NCBI RefSeq assembly: GCF_003285005.1
Contig: NZ_QMFA01000003.1
Coordinates: 274,970-338,969, forward strand
DNA length: 64,000 bases
Direction of reading: 5' to 3'
Source of the DNA: Paenibacillus sp. YN15
Lineage (GTDB): Bacteria > Bacillota > Bacilli > Paenibacillales > NBRC-103111
The notes under the pieces are model-generated. The model searched no databases, was not told the origin of the DNA, and saw only the letters and a list, made by a program, of their open reading frames with translations. How positions within the stretch are numbered: the first letter of the stretch is position 1; each line of letters begins with the position of its first letter. Below are positions 34,090 to 43,247 of this stretch, piece after piece. The position numbers were made by a program, and so were the translations under genes.

Positions 34090-34989
34090 ATGAAACCATC
34101 TGCCGGCACCTACGCCGCAAAAAAGAGACACCGTTATGACATTTGGGATGTGCTGATCCATCTGGTGCTGATTCTCGCCTCCCTGGCGTGCACACTGCCG
34201 TTCCTTCATGTCGTTGCCAAATCCTTCAGCGAGGATGCTTATGTAATCGCTAACAAGGTCTATCTTTGGCCTGCCGGTTTTACGTTGGGGGCTTATGAGA
34301 AAATCTTCGCCGACGCCAGCATCCTCAGATCCTTGTATATTTCCGTCCTGGTCACGGTGCTGTTCACCATTCTCGGCATGATTGTCACGGTCTGCGCAGC
34401 TTATCCGTTATCCCGGAAGCAGCTGAAGGGGCGCACCGTATTCACCTTTATCTTCGTGTTTACCATGTATTTCCATGGCGGAATTATCCCGGATTACATG
34501 CTGATGAACAGCCTGGGCATGCTGGATACCTTATGGGCGCTGGTACTGCCGTTGTCCTTCAGCGCGTTTAACCTGCTTATTATGAAAAGCTCCATCATGA
34601 GCAGCATTCCCGCCAGCCTGGAGGAATCGGCCCGAATCGACGGGGCCGGACATTTCCGGATTCTCTGGAACATTGTCCTTCCCCTGTGCAAGCCGATTCT
34701 GGCTACTTTATCCCTGTTCTATGCAGTCGGCCGCTGGAACGCGTACCAGGACGCGCTGTTTTATATCAAGCATAATACGGAATTGCGTCCATTGCAGCTG
34801 AAGCTGTATTATCTGGTTATTCAAGCCTCCGAAAGCTTCCAGCTTGAATCCGTCAATGTGCAGCTCAGCAATCCGGAGGTGCTGAAGGCATCCGTTGTGG
34901 TGTTTGCCACATTGCCGATTGTTTGTGTATACCCGTTTATCCAGAAGTATTTCGTCAAGGGCACGATGCTTGGGGCGGTCAAGGAATAG
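34090..34989 (+). CDS. Sugar ABC transporter permease, LplC/YtcP type
   Basis: Second permease, 299 residues, six helices, with EAA loop SLEESARIDGAGHFRILWNI near residues 176-195 and the LplC-like C-terminus YPFIQKYFVKGTMLGAVKE. AAGGAGGCGAACC lies before the ATG. It is cotranscribed with the LplB-type permease and the lipoprotein gene. Confidence 0.92.
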   Translation: MKPSAGTYAAKKRHRYDIWDVLIHLVLILASLACTLPFLHVVAKSFSEDAYVIANKVYLWPAGFTLGAYEKIFADASILRSLYISVLVTVLFTILGMIVTVCAAYPLSRKQLKGRTVFTFIFVFTMYFHGGIIPDYMLMNSLGMLDTLWALVLPLSFSAFNLLIMKSSIMSSIPASLEESARIDGAGHFRILWNIVLPLCKPILATLSLFYAVGRWNAYQDALFYIKHNTELRPLQLKLYYLVIQASESFQLESVNVQLSNPEVLKASVVVFATLPIVCVYPFIQKYFVKGTMLGAVKE

Positions 34990-35024
34990 CCTCGCTTATA
35001 AAAATTAATTATGGGGGAGATTCA

Positions 35025-36674
35025 ATGAGCAAAATGAAATGGGTTCCCGTACTGCTGGCCGGAGCAGTCAGCGCAGGTATGCTGGTTGGCTGCAATGACA
35101 AGGAAAGCGGAAGCGCAGCATCGCCGTCGGCATCTGCCGGCACAGCCAGTCCAAGCGCAAGTGCAAGCGCCAATCCCGGTTTGCTGGATGCAAACAACAA
35201 GTTCCCCCAGACCGTCACCTTGGATATTCCGGTGTACGACCGGGCATTCGAGGGCTGGAACGTGGCGGACAATTATTATACACGCTGGATTCAAAAGGAG
35301 TTCGGCGAGAAGCACAATGTGAAGGTGAATTTTGTGCCCATCTCAAGAACCAACGAGGTGCGGGACTTTGAACAGCTCTTGTCTGCCGCCAAAGCGCCGG
35401 ATATTATTTTCCACTATGATATGCCGCAAGCTCTGACCTACTACGGAGAAGAGGTCCTGCAGCCGCTGAAGCTGGAGGAAATCCAGAAGTATGCGCCCAC
35501 CTACTGGAAGAACATGAGCAAGACCATTGAGCAATACGGGAATGTGGATCAGAAAAACATGTTTGTGTTCGCCAAACGGCCCAATTACAGCAACTGGGTG
35601 GGCATCATCCGGAAGGATTGGGTGGAGAAGGTGGGCATGAAGGTGGAGGATCTGACCTCTCTGGAGAAGTACAATGAGATGCTGGCCAAATGGAAGCAAG
35701 CCGGACTCGGCGTTGGGGGAGCTTCGCTGACGCGGAATGTGTTCAATTACAGCTATGCGTTCCGGGAGTGGCCGGTTGATCCGAAGAAACATGCGCTGTA
35801 TTCCGATTTGGCGGTGGCGGACTTCACCTCTCCCGCTACGGAAGCTTGGCTGAAAAACCTCAACTACCAATACATCAACGGTCTGATCGACAAAGAATTC
35901 TATCTCCGTGACGACGACAACAAGCTCAAGGCTGAATTTGTCGCAGGCAAAACAGGCACATACGGGCTCTATCTAACCAGCAATTCCGATGTATTCAACG
36001 CCACGTTGAAGAATAATCCGGGAGCCACCTTTGCCGTGATTCCTCCTGAAGCGGGAGTGCCGAAAGGCGGCAAGGCGCCAAGCCGTGCCGATTGGCCCTT
36101 CGGTCTGATCATGGGCATCAACCATAAATCCACGGAGCAGGAACGTGTGGCAGTGTGGCTGTATCTGGAATGGATGAGCCAGCCGAAGAATCTTTTCTTC
36201 CTGCAGAATGGCGTAGAGGGCCAGAACTATACCCTGGATGCCAATGGCTTGCCAAAAAAAGTAGCGGACTTCAAGGGTGAATCCAAGCTTTCCAATAACA
36301 ACAACAAGGACTATTGGGCTTTGGTCACCGAAATCGCGGAATTCTCCACTCCGGAGCTGACGGACAAGGCGAACCGGATTAACTGGACAGTTGCCGGACA
36401 GGAGCATTTGACCGACCAGCTGCTGAAAAACTGGAATGACGGGGCCCAGTACCGCATCCCCGATCCGTTGTTTACTGTGGTGCTGAAAAAGGTCAGCGAG
36501 CATAAGGCCGATCTGAACGCTCTCTTCCAGGAGCTGTATCTGAAGATTGTGATGTCCCCCTCCGACCAATTTGACAAGCTGTATGCGGAGGCCAAGAAGA
36601 AGTTCCTGGATGCGGGTTACCAGGAAATCCTGAATGAAAAGCAAAAGGCGATAGACGCCAACCAGTTCCGGTAA
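35025..36674 (+). CDS. Extracellular sugar-binding lipoprotein of the ABC importer
   Basis: Captures the oligosaccharide outside the cell and delivers it to the LplB/LplC permeases. The signal peptide ends in lipobox LVGC with lipid-anchored Cys23, and a Ser/Ala-rich linker follows. The 549-residue size suits large type-1 family binding proteins for oligosaccharides. ATG 35025 has GGGGGAG upstream; the longer open frame runs back into the previous gene. The ligand cannot be read from sequence. Confidence 0.9.
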   Translation: MSKMKWVPVLLAGAVSAGMLVGCNDKESGSAASPSASAGTASPSASASANPGLLDANNKFPQTVTLDIPVYDRAFEGWNVADNYYTRWIQKEFGEKHNVKVNFVPISRTNEVRDFEQLLSAAKAPDIIFHYDMPQALTYYGEEVLQPLKLEEIQKYAPTYWKNMSKTIEQYGNVDQKNMFVFAKRPNYSNWVGIIRKDWVEKVGMKVEDLTSLEKYNEMLAKWKQAGLGVGGASLTRNVFNYSYAFREWPVDPKKHALYSDLAVADFTSPATEAWLKNLNYQYINGLIDKEFYLRDDDNKLKAEFVAGKTGTYGLYLTSNSDVFNATLKNNPGATFAVIPPEAGVPKGGKAPSRADWPFGLIMGINHKSTEQERVAVWLYLEWMSQPKNLFFLQNGVEGQNYTLDANGLPKKVADFKGESKLSNNNNKDYWALVTEIAEFSTPELTDKANRINWTVAGQEHLTDQLLKNWNDGAQYRIPDPLFTVVLKKVSEHKADLNALFQELYLKIVMSPSDQFDKLYAEAKKKFLDAGYQEILNEKQKAIDANQFR

Positions 36675-36685
36675 AAAAGTCCAAT

Positions 36686-36722
36686 AGACGGTCACAGCTC
36701 GAATGGTGGAGCGTGGCCGTCT
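36686..36722 (+). terminator. Terminator-like hairpin after the sugar importer
   Basis: AGACGGTCAC pairs with GTGGCCGTCT (one mismatch), followed by TTTCCC. The rest of the gap to 36891 shows nothing else. Confidence 0.6.
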
Positions 36723-36891
36723 TTCCCGTTCAACCGCCCGCCTCGCTCCACATCGGCATTCAGGAGAATCGGATGGGGGCCGCCACCGGAACTATAAGGA
36801 CATTTTGCAACCCCAATGCAGGCATAAAAGCCGCTTTGATTGCTACATAAAAATTTTCTATCGATCTGTTCTTTTTCTTAATAAAAAATTA

Positions 36892-36920
36892 TAGACAGGC
36901 TTAACCCCTTCCCGTATAAT
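36892..36920 (+). promoter_or_regulatory. Sigma-A promoter of the amino acid permease gene
   Basis: TAGACA (36892-36897), a 17-base spacer and TATAAT (36915-36920) lie about 60 bases before the start codon. Confidence 0.75.
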
Positions 36921-36977
36921 TTGACTATCTGTCTGTCAATCGCTGGGTCAATTCACCGTAGAGGGGTCATTCTCGTT

Positions 36978-38297
36978 ATGTCAAAGGAAACATTAAAGAA
37001 ATCGGTTACGACCATTGAGGCGCTGGCTATTGTGGTAGGTATGATCATCGGGTCGGGAATCTTCCTGAAGCCCGCTATTGTGCTGGGGCATGCCGGCTCC
37101 CAATGGATGAGCATCTTCGCCTGGGTTGCAGGCGGTGTAATTACATTGGCCTCTGCCCTGACTGTAGCGGAGATCGCTGCCGCCATTCCCAAGTCGGGGG
37201 GCTTGTACACCTACCTGGAAGAGCTGTACGGCGGTGTCTTCGGCTTTCTGCTGGGCTGGGTGCAGACGGTCATTTCCTATCCCGCCTCCGTTGCGGCGCT
37301 GGCTATCGCCTTCGCCACCTATTCCGGCTACTTTCTGCCTATGGGCGGCTTTGTGCAAAAGCTGGTGGCCGTTGGCATTCTGCTGTTTATTCTCCTTATG
37401 AACGTGCTGTCCACCAAATATGGGGGTATTATCCAGATGGTTGCCACTGCGGGCAAGCTGGTGCCGGTGATCGGGATTATCGCGGTTGGTTTGGCAAGCG
37501 GCGACGCGCCTGGCTTCGCCGGGATCAGTTCGGGGGCGACTGCGGCGGGCTTCGGCGCAGCAGTGCTGGGGACGCTTTGGGCATACGACGGATGGATCGG
37601 CGTGACCAATATGGCGGGGGAGATCCGGAATTCGGCCAGGACGCTGCCGCGGGTCATCCTTGGCGGCGTTCTGTTTGTGATGGTTGTGTACGTGCTGTTC
37701 AACCTGGCCATTTTCCGCGCGCTTCCTTTTGAGGCCATTGTCAATTCCAAAACCCCCGGCGCCGATGCGGCCGATGCTCTCTTCGGCAACGGCGGCGGAG
37801 CCTTTATTACCGCAGGTATTATTGTGTCCGTGCTGGGCGCGCTGAACGGCTACCTGATGACGGCGGCGCGGGTGCCCCAAGCCATGGGCGAACAAGGGCA
37901 GGTTCCTTTTTCCCGGGTATTGGGCGCTGTCCATCCCAAGTTCAAGACACCTGCCAATGCCCTGATTTTCCAGGCGGCGCTGGCTGTGCTGTATATCTTC
38001 TCCGGCACCTTCGATACCTTGACGGACCTCCTGGTATTTGTATTGTGGATTTTCTTCACCATGGGCGTATTCGGGGTGTTCCTGCTGCGCCGCCGCCAGA
38101 AAACCGAGGCCGGGCGGTACCGGGTGCCGCTTTATCCCATTACACCGCTGGTCGGGGTTATCGGGGGCGGATACATCATTGTGAGCACCATTATGGCCGA
38201 GCCGGCCCGCTCTTTTATCGGTATCGGAATCACATTGATCGGGCTGCCCGTGTACTATTACATGGCCGGGAAACGAAAGCGGCAAGCCGGCGTTTGA
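36978..38297 (+). CDS. APC-family amino acid permease (SteT/LAT-like)
   Basis: A 12-helix amino acid exchanger or proton symporter of 439 residues. The N-terminal GMIIGSGIFLKPA is the unwound substrate-binding helix of the family; ALWAYDGWIGVTNMAGEIRN-type helix 6 and the later LMTAARVPQAMGEQGQVP also fit the SteT/LAT subgroup. ATG 36978 has GAGGGG about 11 bases upstream; the earlier ATG near 36921 is in the promoter. Substrate is probably neutral amino acids such as serine/threonine, an inference from the family. Confidence 0.88.
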   Translation: MSKETLKKSVTTIEALAIVVGMIIGSGIFLKPAIVLGHAGSQWMSIFAWVAGGVITLASALTVAEIAAAIPKSGGLYTYLEELYGGVFGFLLGWVQTVISYPASVAALAIAFATYSGYFLPMGGFVQKLVAVGILLFILLMNVLSTKYGGIIQMVATAGKLVPVIGIIAVGLASGDAPGFAGISSGATAAGFGAAVLGTLWAYDGWIGVTNMAGEIRNSARTLPRVILGGVLFVMVVYVLFNLAIFRALPFEAIVNSKTPGADAADALFGNGGGAFITAGIIVSVLGALNGYLMTAARVPQAMGEQGQVPFSRVLGAVHPKFKTPANALIFQAALAVLYIFSGTFDTLTDLLVFVLWIFFTMGVFGVFLLRRRQKTEAGRYRVPLYPITPLVGVIGGGYIIVSTIMAEPARSFIGIGITLIGLPVYYYMAGKRKRQAGV

Positions 38298-38410
38298 TCC
38301 ATCCGCAAAAAGACACAATCTGTCCCGAATTGAACAGAAATGGATATGGTGTTTCGGGCAAAGGGCTCTTATACTGAAGTCATCCGGTTATAAGGTGGAG
38401 CCACTTAACA

Positions 38411-39631
38411 ATGACAACGCATATTTCACACAAAACACTTCCGCAGAATGAAGACCAATCATCCCGGACAACCTCCGGCGACAAGCAGCTTCCTACACTG
38501 CGGGGATTGCAGTTCTGGCTGTATGCCACCAATATTTTGTCGCCCTATCTGCCGGTATATTTTTCCGCGAAGGGGTATACTTCCTCCCAGATCGGCACCA
38601 TGATGATGCTGGGACCGCTGCTTGCCGTATTGTTCCAGCCCTTCTGGGGATATTTAAGCGACAAGCTGGGCACGGTCAAAAAGATCATTGCCGGGCTATG
38701 GGCGATGTCCATTCTCGCCAGCATTGGGCTGTTCCAAAGCTCGGGCTACGGCAGTGCGCTGTTTTTTGCCACGATGGTGTATTTCTTCTGGCTGCCCACG
38801 CTGCCCTTGATGGACAGCATTACCATTAAGGCCACGGAAAAAAGAGGCGTTTCCTACGGAAGCATCCGGCTGTTCGGGTCTATGGGTTACATGACGATTC
38901 TGATTGGCACAGGACTACTGTTCGGTTCCTTTGTTGGGATCGGGAATTTGTCCTATCTCTTCTGGGCCCTGTGGATTCCCGCCCTGCTTCTGCTGCTCCG
39001 GCTTAGGGATGAACCAACCGAAGGGGAGCGGATGACGCTTGCTTCGCTGAAGCCGATTTTAACCAAAGGGTCATTTCTGTGGTTTTTGCTATTGGTCTTC
39101 ATTATGTCGGTGCCGCACCGGATGCATGATGTGATGTTCAGTCTCTATCTCCGGGATGCCGGAGGCTCGGAAGCTCTGGTCGGCTATTCCTGGGCGCTGC
39201 ATGCCCTGTTTGAAATCCCGGCGTTTGCCTTTCTGAACAAATATTTGCATAAGGTAAGGGAGCTTACCCTGCTCGGGCTGGTCTGCCTCTTGTATACCTT
39301 GCGCTGGACCGGCTATGCGCTGGCAACCGCGCCGTGGGTTATGGTGCTGCTCCAGGCGGGAGCCACGGTTACCTATGCGGTATTCTGGCTCACCGCCGTC
39401 TATTACACCGTCCGGGTGCTGCCCAAGCAGTTGATCTCCACCGGCCAATCCCTGCTGTCCATGGTGTATTTGGGGCTGGCAGGCATGACCGGGGGAACGA
39501 TAGGAGGATGGCTGTTCGACAACTATGGCGGACCCAGCATATACTGGTTCGCCGCGGCGGCGTCGCTTTTGGCAGGCTGCGCGTTCTTGGCTACGGAGTT
39601 TGTGTCGCAGCGGCGGACGTTCGGACGTTGA
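38411..39631 (+). CDS. MFS transporter (MFS_1_like / 3-phenylpropionate-type)
   Basis: A 406-residue, 12-helix permease. LRGLQFWLYATNILSPYLPVYFSAKGYTSSQIG and the loop GYLSDKLGTVKKII match the MFS_1_like group related to HcaT and nucleoside or sugar permeases; RGVSYGSIRLFGSMGYM is the group's second signature. Substrate unknown. A weak AGGTGGAG lies upstream of the ATG. A clear terminator follows. Confidence 0.8.
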   Translation: MTTHISHKTLPQNEDQSSRTTSGDKQLPTLRGLQFWLYATNILSPYLPVYFSAKGYTSSQIGTMMMLGPLLAVLFQPFWGYLSDKLGTVKKIIAGLWAMSILASIGLFQSSGYGSALFFATMVYFFWLPTLPLMDSITIKATEKRGVSYGSIRLFGSMGYMTILIGTGLLFGSFVGIGNLSYLFWALWIPALLLLLRLRDEPTEGERMTLASLKPILTKGSFLWFLLLVFIMSVPHRMHDVMFSLYLRDAGGSEALVGYSWALHALFEIPAFAFLNKYLHKVRELTLLGLVCLLYTLRWTGYALATAPWVMVLLQAGATVTYAVFWLTAVYYTVRVLPKQLISTGQSLLSMVYLGLAGMTGGTIGGWLFDNYGGPSIYWFAAAASLLAGCAFLATEFVSQRRTFGR

Positions 39632-39681
39632 ACAAGATTTGGCTTACAAGAGGAACATATTGAAAATAACCGCCATACGGA

Positions 39682-39717
39682 AAGCTGTCTCCAAGTACCT
39701 GGGGGGCAGCTTTTTTT
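39682..39717 (+). terminator. Intrinsic terminator of the MFS gene
   Basis: AAGCTGTCTCC pairs with GGGGGGCAGCTT (short bulge) followed by seven T. Confidence 0.88.
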
Positions 39718-39719
39718 GA

Positions 39720-39750
39720 CCACATCAGAATGTTTACATTCTTTACAACG
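39720..39750. repeat. Second copy of the CACATCAGAATGTTTA repeat
   Basis: CACATCAGAATGTTTA.ATTCTTTACAACG nearly matches 29389-29420. Only the left half of the 29 kb cruciform is kept. As at 29 kb, it lies right after a terminator T run. Confidence 0.6.
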
Positions 39751-39871
39751 TCCCTATTTAAGGTGCACACGGACGGCTAAGGAACTTTCTGCCAAAGCTG
39801 GCGTCTATATTGTAGCTGAGAAATGGGGCGGCTTTAAGTTTCCCGGCCCCAAAAACAAGGAGTGAAACCCA

Positions 39872-41473
39872 ATGATTGGTTCCATTAAAAAGCTCGCAGC
39901 AGGATTGGCGGTTTGTGCAATGCTGGCGGGGGGCGTTGTGGCAGGGGCTGCCAGAGCGGAAGCCTCTCCGCAGGTGGGAGATGTTGTTGGCCAGGTCCTG
40001 GCTACCGATATTGAAGCTCAGGTGAACGGCAGTGCTATTGCTTCTATGAATATCGATGGCTTGACGGCAGTGGTGGCGGAGGATCTGCGGAGCTACGGGT
40101 TTGATGTGGCCTGGATTCCCCAGCGCAAGGAGGTAGCGATTGTTCCCGTTGCAGGGAAACCCGTACATCCCCATGATGTTGGTTCCAGACAGGAGTTGCC
40201 GGTAGGGCAGAAGATAGGAGAGGTGTTTTTTACCGATATCCGGGCTACATATAACGGCGAATCTATCCGTTCCTTCAATATTGGCGGAAAAACGGCCATT
40301 GTGCTCAACGACCTGGCTTCCTTCGGCAAGCTGGATTGGAACGAAGCGGCGCGCAAGCTGTTCTTTATCCCGGAGCCTGCCGGGGCGGAGAGGAGGCTTA
40401 TGGAGGGGCTGCTTGCTGTTGAAGAACAGGAAGCCATAAAGCTAAGCGGTATTGCCATTGGCGCGGAAGGGGTCGCTTACGAAGGGGCAAACGTTGGAGT
40501 GGTTAAGCAGGGGATGCCGTTTTTATCTGTGGAGTGGATTGCCGGGAAGCTTGGATATGAAGCGCAAAAGGATGAAAATGGCGCTGTCAGATTAACGGAT
40601 GGAAACTATGAGCTGACCTTGCACCCCGGCGAGAAACAGGCGGAGAGGAGCTGGTTCGGCCTTCCGCTTCAGCCCTTTGAACAGTATCAGGCGCCTGTCC
40701 TGGAGGACGGCTTGCTGTATGCGTACCAAGTGGATTTGAAGGATATGCTGGGCTACGAAACGGTGTGGAGTCCGGAAACGAGGGATTTGGATATCACCTA
40801 CAGGACTTATCAGGTGGAGGATTATGGGATTCCGGAGTCCATAGACAACTATGACTATACGGTTCGTATGGTCGGGAATCTTTCGGGATATGATTTTCCT
40901 ATGATTCTGGCGGAAAACCGGATAAATGGTGAGAATCGGGCCTATGCCATTTCTTCCATGACTCTTAATGATAGGGAGGGGCTTAAGGAGCTGTACAATT
41001 ATTCCTATATCAGCAATACCCGCACGGATATCGGACTGAATGAGTTGGAGGTGAGGGTAGAGGTAGGCAGGCGTCCGTTATATATAAAAAAATTTCAGGC
41101 GGAATTGACTTACCGCAATGTTAAGCCTGAAGTCGATACCTCCAATGTGTCGGGAAGCTTTGTGGGTGTAAGCGGGGTGAACCCGTCACAAGCCTATGCG
41201 GAAACCGCCGGCAGTACGTTTACTATAAGCGGAACCGTGACCAATGACGTCACAGGCAGCTTGAGTGTGAAGGTAACCAGGGAGGACAACCCGGATGAGA
41301 CTGTCGGCACATTCGCCGTTCCGGTTGAAGGCGCGGCGTTTAAGCTGGATGTTCCGCTTCCCGAAGAACCCGGCGTATACCGGATTACCCTGAACAGTCT
41401 GCTGACGTTCCCGCGGGGGACATTAAACACTCCCGTAGCCAAATGGTACGTGAACAAGCTGGCTCAGCCTTAA
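39872..41473 (+). CDS. Secreted protein with copper-amine-oxidase-N-like repeats
   Basis: Exported 533-residue protein of unknown function. A signal peptide (KKLAAGLAVCAMLAGGVVAGAARA, likely cut near residue 29) is followed by two related ~50-residue units: VLATDIEAQVNGSAIASMNIDGLTAVVAEDL and VFFTDIRATYNGESIRSFNIGGKTAIVLNDL. These resemble the stalk repeats (Cu_amine_oxidN1) common in Paenibacillus secreted proteins. The C-terminus is a beta-rich segment ending in a YRITLNSLLTF strand. AAGGAG lies upstream of the ATG, and a perfect terminator follows. Confidence 0.7.
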   Translation: MIGSIKKLAAGLAVCAMLAGGVVAGAARAEASPQVGDVVGQVLATDIEAQVNGSAIASMNIDGLTAVVAEDLRSYGFDVAWIPQRKEVAIVPVAGKPVHPHDVGSRQELPVGQKIGEVFFTDIRATYNGESIRSFNIGGKTAIVLNDLASFGKLDWNEAARKLFFIPEPAGAERRLMEGLLAVEEQEAIKLSGIAIGAEGVAYEGANVGVVKQGMPFLSVEWIAGKLGYEAQKDENGAVRLTDGNYELTLHPGEKQAERSWFGLPLQPFEQYQAPVLEDGLLYAYQVDLKDMLGYETVWSPETRDLDITYRTYQVEDYGIPESIDNYDYTVRMVGNLSGYDFPMILAENRINGENRAYAISSMTLNDREGLKELYNYSYISNTRTDIGLNELEVRVEVGRRPLYIKKFQAELTYRNVKPEVDTSNVSGSFVGVSGVNPSQAYAETAGSTFTISGTVTNDVTGSLSVKVTREDNPDETVGTFAVPVEGAAFKLDVPLPEEPGVYRITLNSLLTFPRGTLNTPVAKWYVNKLAQP

Positions 41474-41494
41474 CCGGCGCCGCGGCGGCAAAGG

Positions 41495-41536
41495 ACCGGT
41501 TCTGTACAGGTGAATCTGCGACAGAACCGGTTTTTT
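41495..41536 (+). terminator. Intrinsic terminator of the secreted protein gene
   Basis: Perfect 11-bp stem ACCGGTTCTGT / ACAGAACCGGT followed by TTTTT. Confidence 0.92.
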
Positions 41537-41639
41537 ATTTCTTGGGCAATCGCGCATTGCGACAAATCCGGAGCGGATGCCTACATGATCCGTCACGGTT
41601 TATGACCGGCGAATCAGTTAAATGGATGTTTTGAAGGCA

Positions 41640-41674
41640 TTGACATTTCCTCTTTTTAAGGATATTATAGACTC
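41640..41674 (+). promoter_or_regulatory. Promoter of the Rrf2 gene with possible operator over the -10 box
   Basis: TTGACA (41640-41645), a 17-base spacer and TATTAT (41663-41668). GATATTATAGACTC over the -10 box resembles GATATTAATAGTCTAC upstream of the methyltransferase gene (42171-42186), suggesting a shared Rrf2 operator and autoregulation. Confidence 0.65.
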
Positions 41675-41723
41675 ATTAAGTCGATAATTAAAAGCATGAA
41701 CGAAATCAGAAGGGGAGAGGAAG

Positions 41724-42140
41724 ATGAAATACTCGCAAGCGACGGACTATGCGCTGCATACCATGCTTCATCTTGTGATGGCTCCGCCTGACAAGCCGGT
41801 GGGCGTACAGGTGCTGGCGGATAAATTGGGCGTTTCCCGCACCTATCTGTCCAAGATGATGACCCAACTGGTAAAGGCGGGACTGATTCAATCCGTATCC
41901 GGCGTTAACGGGGGTTACCGGTTAAAGCAGAGGGGCGAGGACATTTCCTTCCTCGACATTATTCAGGCGATTGAAGGGACGAACTCGATTTTTGAATGCA
42001 GCCTGGCGCATGGAAGCGGGTGTGTGGTCAAGCAGGTGGTGGCTCAGGCGGAGCAGTTGATGGAGCAGTATCTGAAGGGGAAGACAATTGCCGATGTGGC
42101 CCAAATGGCGCATACCGCACAGACGATACCGGCGGAGTAA
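41724..42140 (+). CDS. Rrf2-family transcriptional regulator
   Basis: A 138-residue winged-helix regulator: MKYSQATDYALHTMLHL start, recognition helix VSRTYLSKMMTQLVKAGLI and wing VSGVNGGYRLKQ. Cys92 and Cys100 sit where NsrR/IscR proteins hold iron-sulfur ligands, but the third cysteine expected near 106 is missing, so it may be a redox- or effector-sensing member without a cluster. GGGGAGAGG precedes the ATG. It is followed by a methyltransferase gene that it may control. Confidence 0.88.
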   Translation: MKYSQATDYALHTMLHLVMAPPDKPVGVQVLADKLGVSRTYLSKMMTQLVKAGLIQSVSGVNGGYRLKQRGEDISFLDIIQAIEGTNSIFECSLAHGSGCVVKQVVAQAEQLMEQYLKGKTIADVAQMAHTAQTIPAE

Positions 42141-42167
42141 CGCTCCGCTGTTTTAATTGCCCAATCG

Positions 42168-42186
42168 TAGATATTAATAGTCTACA
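42168..42186. promoter_or_regulatory. Candidate Rrf2 operator upstream of the methyltransferase gene
   Basis: Imperfect palindrome GTAGA-TATTAATAG-TCTAC, sharing GATATTA.TAG with the Rrf2 promoter region. Confidence 0.45.
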
Positions 42187-42249
42187 ATAACCTTTATCTA
42201 ACCGGAAATTACCGCCGGTTATACATGACAAGGAAAGGATGAAGGCACT

Positions 42250-43161
42250 ATGAAAAAGGAATGGTTTGATGCAGCAGCATGGGAGCAAGCGTGGGAGGAG
42301 GACCCGATGGCCCAAACCAACCGGATGAAGCAGGCGGGAATTGATATGACCCGCAGCTTCGACGGCAAGGCGGACAGCTTTAACCGGGAGGTATTCAGCG
42401 AGGGGGGCAGGCGGCGCAGCGAGCGGATTATCCGTTGGATCGAAGGGCAGAACATTGATTTGAAGGGGCTCCGTGTGCTGGACATCGGAGCGGCCTCGGG
42501 AGGCTTCGCAGTTCCCTTCGCCCAACGCGGAGCGGTTGTGACAGCTGTTGAACCATGCCTGCCCTTGGTGGAGCTGCTGCGGCAGAACACGGAGGAGCTG
42601 AACCGGGAGCATACGCGGGTGGACATTGTTCCGCAGGCGTTCGAGGAGCTTGATATTGCCGCAAAAGGCTGGCAACAGGCCTTTGATCTCGTATTTGTCT
42701 CCATGTGCCCGGCGATTGCCGATTGGAAGAGTGTTGAGAGGGTGCTTGCCTGCGCCCGCCGGTATTGCTACATCAGCCTTTCGGCGGGAGAACGTGAGCA
42801 TAGTCTTTTGAACGAAGTGCTGCCGCTTGTCGGAGGCGGGGGGAAGCGGGAAGGTGCAGGAGCGCCGGATATGGGGTATCTGCTTCATTTGCTTTATCTG
42901 AAAGGCTTCGCCTATGAATCGATTGTAACCTGGGAGATGAAGTCGGCCGACTACAGCCCGGAGCAGGCTGTCGACGAGGTTATGTCGCTGCTCAAGCACA
43001 GCCGTATCCGGGATGATCATCCCACACGGCGGATAGTATCCGATTATGTAGCGGCGACCTACGGAGAAGGGCCGGTGCCGGTCAGCCAAGGCGGCCGTTT
43101 CGGCAAGGTGCTGATCCGGGTACAGAAGGAGAGTATGTATAGCCGGAATGAGAAGCTGTAA
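42250..43161 (+). CDS. Class I SAM-dependent methyltransferase
   Basis: A 303-residue protein with motif I VLDIGAASGGFAVPFA near residue 76, VVTAVEPCLPLVELLRQN (acidic end of strand 2) and a DLVFVSMCPAI motif IV-like segment. The substrate is unknown; the N-terminal WFDAAAWEQAWEEDP is typical of small-molecule methyltransferases in Bacillota. AAAGGATGAAGGC lies upstream. The position after an Rrf2 gene suggests a stress-linked role. Confidence 0.82.
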   Translation: MKKEWFDAAAWEQAWEEDPMAQTNRMKQAGIDMTRSFDGKADSFNREVFSEGGRRRSERIIRWIEGQNIDLKGLRVLDIGAASGGFAVPFAQRGAVVTAVEPCLPLVELLRQNTEELNREHTRVDIVPQAFEELDIAAKGWQQAFDLVFVSMCPAIADWKSVERVLACARRYCYISLSAGEREHSLLNEVLPLVGGGGKREGAGAPDMGYLLHLLYLKGFAYESIVTWEMKSADYSPEQAVDEVMSLLKHSRIRDDHPTRRIVSDYVAATYGEGPVPVSQGGRFGKVLIRVQKESMYSRNEKL

Positions 43162-43184
43162 TGCATTCCGTGTGATAAGAAGAA

Positions 43185-43229
43185 ACAGACCGCCCTTCCG
43201 CTATTAATACTATCGGAAGGGCGGTCTGT
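43185..43229. terminator. Bidirectional intrinsic terminator
   Basis: ACAGACCGCCCTTCCG and CGGAAGGGCGGTCTGT are perfect 16-bp complements around a 13-base loop. It serves the convergent methyltransferase and GH105 genes. Confidence 0.88.
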
Positions 43230-43247
43230 TGGCATATAGGTGCAAGC

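Noticed and set aside
36993-38318. 441-codon open frame on the minus strand
   Set aside because: Shadow of the APC permease gene; its protein is His/Gln/Arg-rich without any domain.
42028-43089. 353-codon open frame on the minus strand
   Set aside because: Shadow of the methyltransferase and Rrf2 genes; no start signal.
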